A stretch of 64,000 nucleotides of DNA from contig JAJEKV010000025.1 of assembly GCA_021234155.1 (NCBI GenBank), positions 17,165,094-17,229,093 on the forward strand. The letters are read 5' to 3'. Under the pieces are notes generated by a model, which was not told the origin of the DNA, ran no database searches, and was given only the letters and a program-made list of their open reading frames with translations. Both the position numbers and the translations under genes were made by a program. This document shows, piece by piece, positions 1 to 12,340 of the stretch. Position 1 is the first letter of the stretch. Each line of letters starts with the position of its first letter. This DNA comes from Isoetes taiwanensis. Taxonomy: Eukaryota > Streptophyta > Lycopodiopsida > Isoetales > Isoetaceae.

Positions 1-1331
1 ATGAGACATGTTTTGAAATTTTCATACATCTTTAAACACAATGTATAAAAAGGGCACGACAAATTTGAAACATAGAGATATGATAATTACCAATACTTAT
101 AGTGAGACATTTTGGCAATTATCCTTTAATTTAAACTCCACAAAGCTACTTTCACAACCCATAAACTTGCACACTGTTTCAAAGCATTGCATACATTTCG
201 CAATGGTTGAACCATAGATTCTTGGATTGTATTGTATTTGAAGTCCATATATTTGTTTCAATTTGAGTAGCTTGTTTTTTTTTTTTGAGGCCCATTTCTA
301 TTTTGAGTGTTTTGAACGCTTTGCAAGGTACGTGGTAAGTAAGATTGGCTCTTAATGAGGCCGTTATGGCTCGCGCTTCCGCCGAGAGGCGGTTGCTTCT
401 TTTGTTCCATAGTCAGATTTCCGCCCACCGACTCTATTGCAAACACTCTCCTTATTTCTATTCCCGATGTCTCACGAACAACCGGTCTACTACAAGAATT
501 ATTGGTCTAGTCCGATATAATGGCAACTTTGTTCTCTTCACCGGTTCCCTTTATTATATAGTCATTTCCTTAAAAGTTCTACCTATCATTTTCACGCACC
601 TACTCTCATTGGTTACCCTCGTGCTGGGTGATGGAGCGGACGCTAAACCCGATTCGCCAGTTTGAAGAACCGCTCTCGATAGAACCTACCGCGGCAAAAT
701 GATACATGATGCTTCATTATTAATCCTCTCCCTGTCTATCCCACCCTCCGGCCGGCCATTCAGATGTTAGAAACACCAAAAATCTTGTACAATTTGTCTT
801 ATCTCACATGCAAAGAGGAGGGCCTGATAGGTTCAAAGGAGGGGGATTGTCCAATGGAGGGGCTGGATACTCATCAGAATCGCCGTGCCGTGGATATTCA
901 CAGTGAGGTGTGATCTTCAACTGCCCCTCCGATTCTCGCAAGCTTTGAGGAAGGTGCTTTCGCGAATAGCTATCGCTTTCTGCAGATGGCCACCGCTCAT
1001 GCCCAACTTTCTACCACATTGACATGATGCAGAACCTTGTTGTAATGTTTGAACCATTAGGGTTTTGCTGATTTCATCTGCACCATTTAAACTTTCATTG
1101 CTTCCCATTTCCCAAGAAAAAATTGTGGTTCTTGGATCCCGCACAATGGAGGGAATATTCTTCAGGATCATTAGCCGGGAACAAAAAGATGAACAAGACT
1201 CAAGAGATATACTTTTGCATAGCGCCGTTCTGGCAGGAGGATCACTAAAATCTGTACTAAGAAACACTTTCAACGCAAAAAATCCAGAGCGTCTATTGTT
1301 CGCAAAATCGAGCTCACCGATCCGGCAGGAT

Positions 1332-2582
1332 ATGGCGATGGACTTCACACCGGCGGCGAAGCAAGGTTGCCTTATAAGGTTTTTATGACAAGCGGAAGTT
1401 CGCTTTATGTAAACGGTTCCTTCTACCGACATGAATAAGAACACATCTTTGTTCGAGTAATTCCTGGCATTTGGACGTAGACTTACATCCTCATAATTTT
1501 CTTTTCTCGTGGTTGGATCCTCTCATCTGCCTTTGTTGCTCACAGGGACCGCCTGGACCATTGTGAACCTGATCCATTTTGGGGTAAGTGAGTTTCCTGA
1601 GAGGGATTTAGGAGATTTGATGATTTCTTTGCGTTTTCCATTTTATAATTCAAAACAATGGTGTATTTCATCTGATAGCCCATAAACATGGCAAATTCTT
1701 ATATCAGAGAATCAAATGTTTTTGTTTGTAAAAAACAGTGCAGATCCTCATCTTATGTATGCAATATCATAGTACACAAAAAATTAATATTTTCACATCT
1801 TCTGATTTTAACCTGTTGAAGTCTGATACCTAATGATTTGTCAATTATGATTCTTTCTTTGTCATAGCCAAGCTTGAGTATCTGCAACATGGTGATCTTA
1901 TCTATTTTGTCAGTTTTTCACAAACCTAGGAATGTAATTTCCGATATCACCATTTATGCAAAACCGTTATAAGTTATCTGGAGCTACCGACATCATACTT
2001 CACTACAGCATAAAGTTTGTTGTGAATTTCAAAGGATGTTTATGATTTTCAGTACTCACGGATGGAAGAGACATGTGAGGATTATGAAAATATTCTGTTG
2101 TTTCCATTTATTAAATTTGGATCTTCCAGGAGATTTTTAGTGTATGTTCTTTATCTTAGATAAGGATATCATGCTTTCTGCCATTAATCTGAATGGAGGA
2201 AAAGTGGTCTCCATACTGTTGATGCTTCTACACTTTGCAGGTGACATATTATTTCTCCATTGGGACAAAGGGGAACACCTGAGAGGACTGTGGTCAATAT
2301 AAAGAATTACAGGGGAACAACTTGATGAAGGTTGCCACTTACGCCAAACAGGTGAAGTTTCTGACTATTGTGCTGTCTGTGCTGTAAGTTAAAGAAACTC
2401 CCAGATTTTCTTCCTGTAGCAGGATTTCACCCCCTTTTATTCTAATGCTTTGCAGGTATCTTATAGCAATACACACCACAGATTACATGCAGCAAGCCTT
2501 TTTTCTTCAACACTGGTGCGTGCTTATGGTAATGTTGATTGCAAAGCTTCCAAGTATAATATTTGGTGGCAATGTACACTGA
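1332..2582 (+). pseudogene. Broken duplicate of ORMDL
   Basis: This is the left-copy counterpart of the gene at 58452-59730. Exon equivalents are 1332-1583, 2241-2383 and 2456-2582, and all four splice-site GT/AG pairs are still in place. The reading frame is lost several times. The N-terminal codons after MAMD are altered, an in-frame stop follows the FE codons near 1460, the HWTKGTPF segment is shifted near 2265, and the last exon lacks the FGINAD ending. Most changes are small insertions, deletions or multi-base replacements rather than single substitutions. Preserved splice sites with many coding lesions fit either a recent pseudogene or poor consensus sequence for this copy. Confidence 0.85.
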
Positions 2583-3614
2583 ATTCATACCATATTTGCA
2601 AACACATAAGTGTCCTTATTTGGATGTTCTGGTAAAGTAATCAGCATTCTTAGGAAGAACTATTCTGTATATATCATGTTCTTAGAGCACACAAGGAACA
2701 ACGCAGTTGTTATGAGTTTGTTCCAAGAATCTGGCACAGATTTTATGTTTCTTTTGAATGGCTGAATTCCAAAGTTATATGTTCCATCAGATCAGAAGCG
2801 CTGCTATAGAGAAAAGCCATTTTTGGGCCCTGGCAGAAATACCTTCTGTGCCATATCACAACATCAAAAGAATTTCTTAGCAGCTCTTTTGGTTTCTTTT
2901 GATCTTTGTCACGCTGTTGTTATAGATATACATCAAAATATCAAAAGCATTTAGGTTAATTGTAACTATATAATTAGCTGCCTGAAAAGCCAAGTATGAG
3001 AAACATTGCTTTTGAGGGGCATAGTTACTGTTCTGCTTGGTAACTTGTTTTCCTCTGGTTTGTTGTTGACTATCATGATGTAAGACATGCAACAAACTAA
3101 ATTATTGCTGTATCACTCAGATATTTTGTAGCAAAGATAAAGGTCTAATGAGTTGAGACTATTTGGATTTTGTCGCTTGTCTCTGGGATATCTGAAGATG
3201 TTCATGTGTAAATCATGGGTCTATGTCATTGATATAGGGTAACATACCCTTTACAATTATGTCAAAGTATTTCATTTCCACCTCCATGGGGTGGGGAATG
3301 CAAGTTTGGTAGGCGATGTCTTTTTCCAGGGACTATCAGAAATTTTGGAGCCCATTTACATGAAAAATTACTAAAGTTGTCAGCCTTTGGTCGATATTGG
3401 TAATATCGTCACAAGCATCTATGATTGCCAGTAAAAGAGTAGTTGACACGCCAGAATCACATCTGGGTAATATCGAAATATCTACAGGATTTTTGTAGAT
3501 TAAGTTGATAGACAACAGGTGGCAAGCATACTTTGATACACCATTGATAAGAAGCATGATGCCTTATAAAACTAAGATCAGTTGCTGTTAAATCCATAGC
3601 TAAATATTCCTTTG

Positions 3615-3870
3615 TCGCAAACAGTATTTCAGAAAGTATAGCATGGATTATGAAGAGCCTTGTATCTCATTGTGTCCTCAGTTAGGCTCCCTAGGTTGCC
3701 GCCAAACAGTGCTCAGAAAGCATGACATGGATTATGAAGACTTTGTATCCCCATTGTGTCCCTCAGTTAGGTCTATATAGGTTGCCGCTAAACAGTACTT
3801 CAGAAAGTATGGCATGGATTATGAAGACCCTTGTATCTCAGTGTGTGTCCCTTGAAGTTAGGTCTATAGG
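3615..3870 (+). repeat. Three-unit 85-bp tandem repeat (left copy)
   Basis: Three units begin near 3615, 3700 and 3785, each with the core AAACAGTACTTCAGAAAGTA followed by GGATTATGAAGA and TGTATCTCA. The units differ by a few bases and small gaps. It matches the array at 60759-61013. Confidence 0.8.
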
Positions 3871-5810
3871 CTATAATGACTGGTTTTGCTAATATTAGAT
3901 GGGGCTTCTAAAGGTGCATTCTCATTGCAACTTCAGGGTTCTGCTCAAAACGGTTGATAAAAAGAAACGAAAAATTAGAATATACACAGTTTTCTGGATT
4001 TGAACAGTGTGGTCGATTATGCAAGTTCTACATCAACGCTGTGGCTTTAAATGAGAAAATCTCATATGATTGTTCTTTTCATCTATGCAGGCGAAAATCC
4101 AAGTCTCAGAAGTCAAAGTTCTGGCAGGCTGGCTTTTTGTAGTCTGACCCGCATTGAGTTTATTTATCAGCAGAGACTGCAGAAATGAGCACGCCAAATG
4201 AGTAATAGCATTCATTGAGGTGCATCTGTATGCATGCGGACCCATTCATTTAATTATGGCAGAACGGTTGAAAATTGCATGCAAATATTTGTGAATGCTG
4301 ATTATGGTGGTCGATCGACCATCAAACGGTTCGACCTCACCTACAAATCATTATTCCACCAACACGAACGAAGCTGAATGCAAACGTTTTGCAGCCTTAA
4401 ACAAATATGAATTGCACTGCAGCGTGATAAACAGCCACTACAATCCAGTTTCGCTGAGTATCTTAAACTGCTGTTCATTGCTTATTGCTCTTTGACCACG
4501 CGATTTACAGCCATAAACGTGGAAGTCATAAACAACAACATTGGTGTTACTGGGGCCTTGGACTGCTCTTATGGACTGCTCTACAACCATGAAACATGGA
4601 ATGAGATACAAATCAAGATTATAGAGTTGGAACTTTGATGTAGTGGTAATGCTGGCCGGGTGATTCACGTGGAGAAGCCAGAGTTCTAATGGGGCCAGCA
4701 CGGATAAAATAATTCAGCGCTGCCTGCCTCAGCTGGGCGCAGGGTTGGCCCTGCGAGGGCTGATCACCAAATGGGGTCACTTTTTACCTCACCCCAGATT
4801 CAGCCGCTTTCAAGGTGGCCCTACATCCAGATTCATGAACCCAGCATAAGCTGGTGGATGTGGGCATGTGAAATTCACAAATAAATCATTGAAAAAACAA
4901 AAGAGAAACTTGAGGGATAATTGAAGATAAAAGTTGCTTTGACATCAATAACCCCGAGGCTGCCTTTGCCATGACATTAGAATGCTATCCTGATGTGAAT
5001 GTAGCTGTTAACTAGTATCCCAAATGTCCTTGAGTTGTACACATTTAAATAGACAAGGAGTAATTTCATGTCGTAGAAACAATTGTTTCAAATTGATTTG
5101 CAACTTACATATAATTGACCAAGTCTTGACGATGTTGCAAGTCAAATTAGTTGTCACTTTTCAGGGAATCTACATTTTTGAGCATTTTTGAGGATGTTGC
5201 AAGCTAAATCGTGGAGCATGAAGTTGTCACATGGGGAATCTATGCATTTAAGCTTTTTTCTCAGCAGCGAAAAAAAAATTAGATTCATTTACTTTTAAAT
5301 GCGAGTGGCGCTGGAATATGCATATAATTCTAGCATGAGATTCTTAACTTCACCTAGTTGACATGCCCCAAAAGATGCAACTAAATCTTTACCGTGCGCT
5401 ATCTAAGCATGTGAACATTTTAATATGCCCCAAAGATGTACATGTAGCTAAGAACTAATGCAAACTAGGCAGAAAATGCATGATCTTAGGCCCGTGATTC
5501 CACTAGTGCTGATTCAGATCTTGCTCCCATCAACTTCTGCAATTTGGAGCAAATAGCAAATTGCAAGAATCGCATTCCATTGAAGTCATGGTAGTTCCCC
5601 GATTCAAGCATTCTTCAAATACGGGTGCTTTGCATGCATTCATCTAGCAACATCCCCCTCCGTAAAAATTTGGGACATTTGACTCCTCATCGTGGATTTT
5701 CCACCGCAGCAGCCAACAATGGTGGCATTCTTATGTTCCTGGATTCATCGCCACAACAACTTCCGCCTAATGAAACTGGTCTTGACCTAGATGTTAAACA
5801 TAATATTTAA

Positions 5811-6535
5811 TGGCTGAAGCCAGTAGCTTAGTTGGTTAGGAGCACTCGTTTAGTAAGGAAAGTCTTGAGTTCAATTTCAATGAAAGCAAAGTGATAATAG
5901 TCTAAACGAAGTTTTATTTTCTATCAAGTGTTATCCACAAAATGCTGGTTAATGCCTTTCGACATCGCTTATGATCCTCAAGATATGTGCAAGATGCCCG
6001 CTTCTTCGGTTTTCGGGATGTTGAGACTTGAGCATTGTCTCTTTGATTGTCCCCGGTTCAAATCCTACCGCGGGTCCCGGGTTAAGGTTTGTTTATCAAA
6101 GATATCGACCAGCCGATGCATCCTCTCTTGACGCCCCATCCCAATGCATGGCCTCCAAATGCTAAACAGGGCATTCCGCCTTGGTTCCGCTGGTCTTATG
6201 GTCAATATGGAAGCATCGCAGACACCACATCTTTCGTGGCATTAATTCATCTCAAGACGCTGTGTTATTACGGTGGCCTTAAAAGATATTGATGTTCTAT
6301 GAGTGTTCCTCCCTTGAATTAGAAATGATGGAACGATCCGATTCAAAAGATCTTCAGATTGATTCTTATCGCTAGTCTCCTATTCGAGTAAGTACATTGT
6401 GCTCCGTGCTCGTGGTTCTCGTGGCATCTTTTTGTGCTTACCGCTTAGATGAGACATGTAAATTTTGTACTTTTTATCCGATTAATAAACTTTTTGGCTT
6501 TCGCTCTTAAAATAATAATAATAATAATAATAATA
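5811..6535 (+). mobile_element. Degraded copy of the tRNA-Thr/LINE chimeric retroposon
   Basis: Collinear with 62994-63719. It has the tRNA-like head at 5819-5888, zf-RVT remnants near 5950-6060 (the LEHCLFDCP motif is readable), the Trp-rich segment near 6170-6240 with frameshifts, and a (TAA)n run at about 6511-6536. The flanking 46-bp repeat is also duplicated here, at about 6537-6610. Confidence 0.75.
5819..5888 (+). pseudogene. Decayed tRNA-Thr-like body (left copy)
   Basis: Counterpart of 63002-63075. The 5' acceptor half is altered (GCCAG in place of GCTTTTG), an extra G sits in the D arm, bases are lost after the AGT anticodon, and the T-loop reads TTCAATT. It cannot fold as a standard tRNA. 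Confidence 0.75.
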
Positions 6536-6814
6536 ATATTTCTTAAATATATACCATCACGAGGGTGAGGATTAAACGTAATATTTCTTTTAAATATATA
6601 CCATCACGAGGGGTGAGGGAGATCATCTAGGGTTTTGCATATCCATAAGCATGTGTTATGGTTTCAACAATGAGGGGCTAGAACTTGGGAGTAGAAATTT
6701 TCTTGTCTTTGTCCATTTGAGTTAAGACCTCCTACGATAAACTCCCTTTGAGCCTCTTGCACTAATAAATTTAATCTTTTTCTCTCTTGGTCATTGCATT
6801 TTGCATCACCTCCA

Positions 6815-8329
6815 TTTTTTTAATCCAATGAAGCAATACCTCCACTGTGAGGCTTTATCCACATTTAAATGCACTCTCAAGAGCAAATATTTAACGAAAA
6901 GTATCCGCAATTCAATAGGTAGTATGGGCTCTACACCATAGGTAAGATTAAAAGAAGTAACTGTGGTGGTCGCTTTTAGATTTGAACATGGTGATTAGCA
7001 CATTATTAATAGATTCTACCCCCATTACTTAAGGTACTAGGATGAGGTTTTGGCATGCTTGATTTTGAGCATTTGGCATAGAAGGTATCATTTACAAACC
7101 CTCGACTCTATTCATGAGGATCTTAAAAGGCAAATGTAATGTCATATTTTCAAAACAATTATTATTTTATATTTCGCGAGATGCAAGATCGGTTTTTATT
7201 TCAAAGACATCTTTATCATGTGGTAGAAGTGAACAATCCCTTCATTTTTGGGAACTTTTCCAGTCGATTATGTGCATCGACTTCTTCGATTTCATCCCCC
7301 CGATTTTCTTAGGCTTCTAAAATGGGATTGCTTTTACTTGGATTTGGTCCGATTTTATGTTTGAAGGGGGTTATCACCATGGTTTTGCCAAAAACTCAAG
7401 AAGGGGGCTCTACTATGAGAAATATATCACGAAGAAAATCATTCCTAGCATACATATACTAAAGAGACTCATAAGCGGCAATTGTATTGTTAATAATTTT
7501 CAAACCATCTCTTTAGCAATGGTAGAGGTGTGATTCGTGCAAAGATTTTTCCTCTTAGGATTTTTTCTTTTTTTAAAACTACAAGAAGAAATTTATTGTG
7601 GCCGCCAAGGCCACCACAAATATTTCTTTTACCAACACCTCCCCGTGTAGGGAAGTTGATAAGTATTCAAAATTTTATCAATCCTAGATAGTTCAAAAGA
7701 AACACCCAAGGTGGTAAGGCCCAACTTTGATATTCATACCAGGCTAGCGTCAATTTAAAGTATTAAATTCCTCTACTCCACATGGTAACTTGAAATAATA
7801 TATTTTATCTTTTGTTTGTCTCTTTTGTTTGTTTGTTTGTCTTTTATATTCTATTATATAGGTAGATGAAATGCATAACAAAAAGTGGAATGTCTAACTG
7901 CAAAATCTGGTGATAGAAGACCAATGTTATAATAAAACTAAAAGAGTAACCAATGGTTCCTCTAGGTTGTGTTTGTTGTTCCCATATTTCCTATCCCTAT
8001 CATTTAAGGCAAGGAATCGCCTTTTGGCCTTTTTGCTCTTTTGTTGGATTTGTCAGATTTTTGTGTATCTTGAAAACCTTATGGCAAGCATGACTCCTTT
8101 GGAAGAATAGACATTTGAGATTTCTCCGGCAAAGACGTGAACCCATCTTAAGCATAAAAGTGATTTATTTTAAGCATAGGTCTGGCTTCAAAAATGGCCA
8201 TGTGCTTTTGTGGCCGGGTGAAGAATTACATAAAAACGATGCCCATATCCTCCTTAAAATCCCTTATGAAAAACCCTTCAAAATCCCCCTTTTCGTGGAA
8301 TAGGCATGATTTTCAAAAATGGGGTATTT
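6815..8329. other. AT-rich intergenic sequence, nothing recognised
   Basis: Only short random open frames. A near-palindrome lies at about 7586-7621 (TTGTGGCCGCC paired with GGCCACCACAA). It is preceded by AACTACAAGAAGAA, which recalls the CACTACAAGAA ends of CACTA transposons, but no second end or 3-bp duplication was found, so I do not call an element. Confidence 0.5.
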
Positions 8330-8615
8330 GGCCACAATCCCCCCTTTGTGATTTTGTAGATTAATATCCCCTTATTTGAATTTTTTATTTATATCCCCCA
8401 TTGCCATATGCAATGGTCATACCCTTTTCTCACAAATAATGTTCATACCCCTTTCTAGGAACAATGCTCCTTTGTGATTTTGTAGTTTAATACCCTTAAT
8501 TTCATTTGTACCCCATTTCGACATATGCAATATTCCTACCCCCATTTTCGCACTAATGTTCATACCCCTTTTTCTAAAAAAATCCCTTTGTGATTTTGTG
8601 TTTAATATGTAGCAA
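8330..8615 (+). repeat. Degenerate ~120-bp minisatellite
   Basis: The phrase CTTTGTGATTTTGTAG recurs at about 8344, 8470 and 8586. Between occurrences are matching stretches (TTAATA..CCC, CATATGCAAT, TTCATACCCC). The spacing is 116-126 bases. The units are diverged and non-coding. Confidence 0.65.
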
Positions 8616-8689
8616 ACTAACAGGGGGTTCCAGGGGGATTTTATATGGATATAAAAATAACAATTCCTCAAACCATAGTCCATATATCC

Positions 8690-9045
8690 CTAAAATAAGT
8701 GAATGGGTTGTTATAAAAAAAAAAGATTCAAGATAAAAAAATAATCACATTAGCTCACCGGGTATATTGATTAAAGTAGTCTTATTAGGATATTGAGTTA
8801 TTTTTATAGAGGTTTGAGACCTCAGATTTCATATTATAAAATCTTAGGCAAAGCCATATAGAGGTTCGATATTCTCTCAAACCTTAGGCTTAAATCGTAT
8901 TTCATATTTCAAAATCATATGCCCAATCATAAATGACTATAAATCTAAACGAGGTGCTCACAGCCCCAACATACGATCTCGGGTCGAGGGATCGATAAAC
9001 CGGACGACCGGTGGTAGTCCAGTGGTGCACCTCGCTTAGAATATG
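8690..9045. other. Insertion-like spacer between two minisatellite blocks
   Basis: This AT-rich segment separates two related repeat arrays. It contains GAGGTTTGAGACC (about 8812) and GAGGTTCGATATTC (about 8853), each like a pol III B-box, and TTAGCTCACCGGG (about 8751), which is weakly A-box-like. Spacing is poor for a tRNA and no cloverleaf forms. It may be an old SINE, but this is unproven. Confidence 0.3.
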
Positions 9046-9059
9046 TAGCAACCCCTTAT

Positions 9060-9250
9060 TTTGTTCATATCCCTCTTCTCAACCATCCCCTTTTGTGACC
9101 TTGTAGTTTAATATCCCATACTCAGTTCATACCCCTTTTCTCAACCACCCCCTTTTGTGACCTTGTACTTTAATATTCCGACTTAGTTAATAACCCTTTT
9201 CTCAACAACCCCCTGGATTTTATAGTTTAATATCCCTTTACTTAAAAGTC
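9060..9250 (+). repeat. ~61-bp tandem repeat related to the 8330-8615 array
   Basis: Three diverged units carry CCCTTTTGTGACCTTGTA followed by TTTAATATCCC and CAACC, starting near 9090, 9151 and 9212. They share wording with the array at 8330-8615, so the two blocks are probably one array split by the 8690-9045 segment. Confidence 0.65.
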
Positions 9251-9726
9251 TCTTTATTTGCCCATTTCGCAACATTCCCTCCTTTAAATAATTTATATAC
9301 ATTCCCCCTTGATTGCCTATTGCCTTCCATTGAGCATATTTCTATAATCCTCAACAACTCATTATGATGCCATAATTTTCTACTAACAAACTTGTCTATG
9401 TCCACTTTAAGTCTAAAAACTCGCATTGTGCCACATGCCTTGAATGAACCCGTGAGGCTTTTTAGATCGATCCTAAGGCATATGAAGATGTAGATCCGAA
9501 TGCATAGGACGAACTAGATGTATTTATACAAAGGTAGTCATGCATTCATGCTAAAAAACATGAGAGAGCTTTATGATATTGCGTTATTTTTAGTGCTTAC
9601 AATGACAGCAGTGCCAAAGTAAAGCATGCAAATCGATTGATATGCTACCACAGTAGAAAGCATGGATTCTATGAATGTGGATTCAATGTGTTCCATACCT
9701 TAAGAAACAAATTATGTTCCATACGG

Positions 9727-10320
9727 AAAAAAAGAAAAAATAATAGAATAGAATAGATTTTTTATCACCCATGAAGACCAATTGGCCAATGGGACCCAAA
9801 TAAAAAGAGAGCAGCAAGCGTATTACTGAAAGGATTACCCCCCCCGAAGGGTTTTCGAGGGAAAAACCTTAGCAGTAATAAGTATGCTGGTACACTGTAC
9901 AATTGTATAGGATAATTCAATACTGTCCTGGGGGACACAACTGAGTCCGTGCATCCATAACCTCCTGGAGGTATAACCCCAACAAGCCCACAGACACCAC
10001 ATTCAATAACTCATGCAACGGTTGGCAACCATTAGTAAATCAACATACCGCTTCGGATATGGGCAAACGCCAAGGCGATCTCCGAGGACAAGACATTCAT
10101 CTTCAATAGCTCCTGGCAACAACATCGACAAAGCCTCTCCTCCCGTGCTTCCCCGAACCGACGCCTCTATCTCAATGAGAAGACGATGTGCACCCATGCG
10201 AATGGAAGCTATAAGTCTGCTCTTCTTCATGGGCAAATGGGTGCACAAGTACTGATGTGGGCCTCTGTGAATATTATATGCAATTTCTATATACCAAGAC
10301 CATGAATACAGAAAGAACAA
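9727..10320 (-). mobile_element. LINE 3' end (family A), minus strand
   Basis: Read on the minus strand, this is the zinc-binding C-terminus (RGPHQYLCTHLPMKK near 10215-10265), then about 300 bases of 3' UTR and a short (CTATT)n tail at about 9740-9757. The 3' UTR matches the end of the + strand element at 15700-15953, including the hairpin module (about 9836-9870) and the CCATTGGCCAATTGGTCTTC motif. It is 5'-truncated. An ORF fragment at 10003-10320 is the translated remnant. Confidence 0.75.
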
Positions 10321-10350
10321 GTCACTACATCAATCTATTAAGAAATCAAA

Positions 10351-10500
10351 GATCAGTAAATTAGTCATTCCTTATAGCTTGCCAACTAGGAGCTAACATC
10401 AAAGAACAAATCAGATACACAAAACGATCAGTAAATTAGTCATTCCTTATAGCTTGCCAACTAGGAGCTAACATCAAAGAACAAATCAGATACACAAAAC
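10351..10500 (+). repeat. Exact 75-bp direct tandem repeat, two units
   Basis: 10351-10425 and 10426-10500 read identically, each starting GATCAGTAAATTAGTCATTC. Perfect identity implies a very recent duplication, or an assembly or replication slip. It is non-coding. Confidence 0.9.
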
Positions 10501-10559
10501 CTAATTTAGTGAGCATTTTTGTGGCAGCCAACTCAGAATTTTGCTCTAGTAGTGCTTCA

Positions 10560-10790
10560 CTACTAGATCTAGCTTCTCTCTAGCGCCTAGCACATTCTCT
10601 CTCTAGCGCCTAGCACATTCTCTCTCTAGCCCTCTCTGACCTCACTTTCTCTCTCTTACCTTCTTCCTCCCTGCTCAATCTCTCTAGCCTTCTTACATCC
10701 TATTTTCCTCCCCTCGCCTATCTCTAGCCTTCCTTCCCTACCTATCTTCCTCCCTGCCTCTCAACACACCGCACCATTCTCTTAGGCGCA
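10560..10790 (+). repeat. CT-rich low-complexity tract
   Basis: Runs of CTCTCTCTAGC, with TCTAGCGCCTAGCACATTC repeated twice near 10573 and 10597, then CCTTCTTCCTCC-type sequence. It may be the pyrimidine-rich 5' leader of the LINE that follows, but the boundary is not visible. Confidence 0.6.
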
Positions 10791-11899
10791 CCCATGGCGC
10801 CAAATGACTTGTTCCGTATCCTAGCATGACCCCCGTACAAATCCATCGAGGGCGGCATCGTTTGTGCTTTTTAAACATCTTCCACCTCTTCATAGCACTT
10901 TAGTTCTTTAATCCCCATCCATACCACATACAACTTCATGGCCGCTTTTAGAGCCCCTTGCCCGTACCCCATTTGAGGAAGATATTCCCCAACCCCAAAG
11001 CCCAGCCCTGGCCCAAATTTTCCCCAACCTCGAGAATCTGTGGGGAGGGGCCATACAAAACGCCCCCTGGCCGATAACAAAGACAGGGGAGAAACCTCTT
11101 CCATGAGGAGGAAGCCTCGGGCGAAGGCCCCACCCACGAAGATTGGCTCCGGAGATGGATGAAGGCCTCAAGCTCGGCACGCGCGGGACGAGGGGCCATG
11201 AAACAAATTTGGAGGAACAGATCGAGAATAACGTGAACCTGGATTGCAGGATTGGGACAAGAGAGATACAATCCTCAAAGATCCCATGTGCTCAAAAAGA
11301 CAGTTAAAGTGGAAAGGCAACGGGTTACGTACATGGAGACCCGCTGCAAAGAAGTAGAAGACGGGCCGCTTGGCCCACTTTGAGAGGCAACAAGGATAAG
11401 CGTGGCCTTGCCGACGCGAGCCCGCGTGGATTCCCTCCTCACCACCGGTGGAGACTATGGCAAGACAAAGTGGTGTTGAGCAGGATACAAGCAAACTATT
11501 TCCGCCTGGAGGAAGTCGAGGGTATGCCATTGATACTGAACGTCCCGGTTTATCGCCGAAGCCAACCAGCAGAGCCGAGAACCCCGCAGAGTAGGGCCGA
11601 GACACAAGATCGAGATCCGGGAGCTCAAAGCAACCATTGCCCAAGAAGGCCCCCGTGCCTCCAGGCCGGGTCCATGAACACCGCACCGCACAAATGAGTT
11701 GGCCAGCAAAAGAGATTCCAACGAGAGCTAGGCTCCCGGGCTCGAGCGGCCAGGGGTCGCAACACAGGACGACCAAGCCGCCGCGTGCCGCCAACGTACC
11801 GCACGTGCCAAACAAGGCATTGTAGCCGCCACCTCCTCCATCTCGCAGACACCACACCGCTTCGGCTGTGGAGCAGCCCACACACTCCAACAAGCGCCA

Positions 11900-12340
11900 C
11901 CGGCTGGGACAAATTAATGTTGCCCCTCGACTCGCTGAGGCGGGGGAAAATGGCCGACGCCATAATGTGGTGGTGCGTGGACTTTCGAGGGGGCGGTGAG
12001 AAGATCTCACCAAAGCGCGTCTGATGAGATCCTATCTCGAATGGCATTCCCGATCAAGTACAAATTGCTAGAGCGAAGCCGCCTTTGGGGCTCGGGCCAA
12101 GACAGCCCGCTTCACGTGTTGTCACCTTCACGCGGCGGCGGACATGCGAGTCGAGGCCATCTGCGCCGAGTAGACAAACGGCGGGGATCGCCTGTATGTT
12201 GACCGTGATCTCACCCCCCGATGTAACAGAGTCCAGCCGGCAGCACTGCCCCAGTCGTGGACGTCCGGCTCGTGAGGGGCGCCGCAGCCTTGTCCGGGCA
12301 GCCGCATTTTCAGTGCCGGGCCGCTGAGGTAGCCGAGGCA
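11900..12340 (+). pseudogene. LINE ORF1-like remnant
   Basis: Reading across frames, ENGRRHNVVVRGLSRG (about 11945-11995) is the kind of segment found in ORF1 proteins of this LINE type. Further on, YVDRDLT then PAREGRRSLVRAAAFSVPGR (about 12198-12330) resembles the ORF1 C-terminal part in which a 'DLTP...AR..G....R' pattern is common. At least two frameshifts separate the pieces. ORF1 products bind RNA and escort the LINE transcript. Identification rests on pattern memory only. Confidence 0.5.

Larger units (their letters stand above)
1..6814. repeat. Left copy of a ~6.9 kb direct duplication (degraded copy)
   Basis: Position 1 aligns with about 57051 and position 6814 with 64000, in the same order and orientation, over the full length of both segments. 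The copy carries a broken ORMDL gene, three 85-bp repeats, a decayed tRNA-Thr body, a LINE tail fragment and a (TAA)n tract. Introns are kept, so this is a DNA-level duplication and not a retrocopy. Differences from the right copy come as short clustered replacements and 1-15 base gains or losses between long identical runs. Both ends lie at the window edge or at the last comparable base, so the true length is unknown. Alternatives are a real segmental duplication or two poorly merged versions of one locus. Confidence 0.93.

Noticed and set aside
5928-6292. Two overlapping 67-codon frames as separate genes
   Set aside because: They are frameshifted pieces of the LINE zf-RVT tail, collinear with the single open frame at 63117-63557.
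7577-7622. Possible CACTA transposon end (AACTACAAGAAGAA plus GTGGCC palindrome)
   Set aside because: The first two bases differ from CACTA, no inverse end was found within a few kilobases, and no 3-bp duplication could be assigned.
11168-12013. 281-codon open frame on the minus strand
   Set aside because: It is antisense to the ORF1 part of the + strand LINE, in GC-rich sequence where chance frames are long. No domain is recognisable and the sense strand gives ORF1-like motifs.
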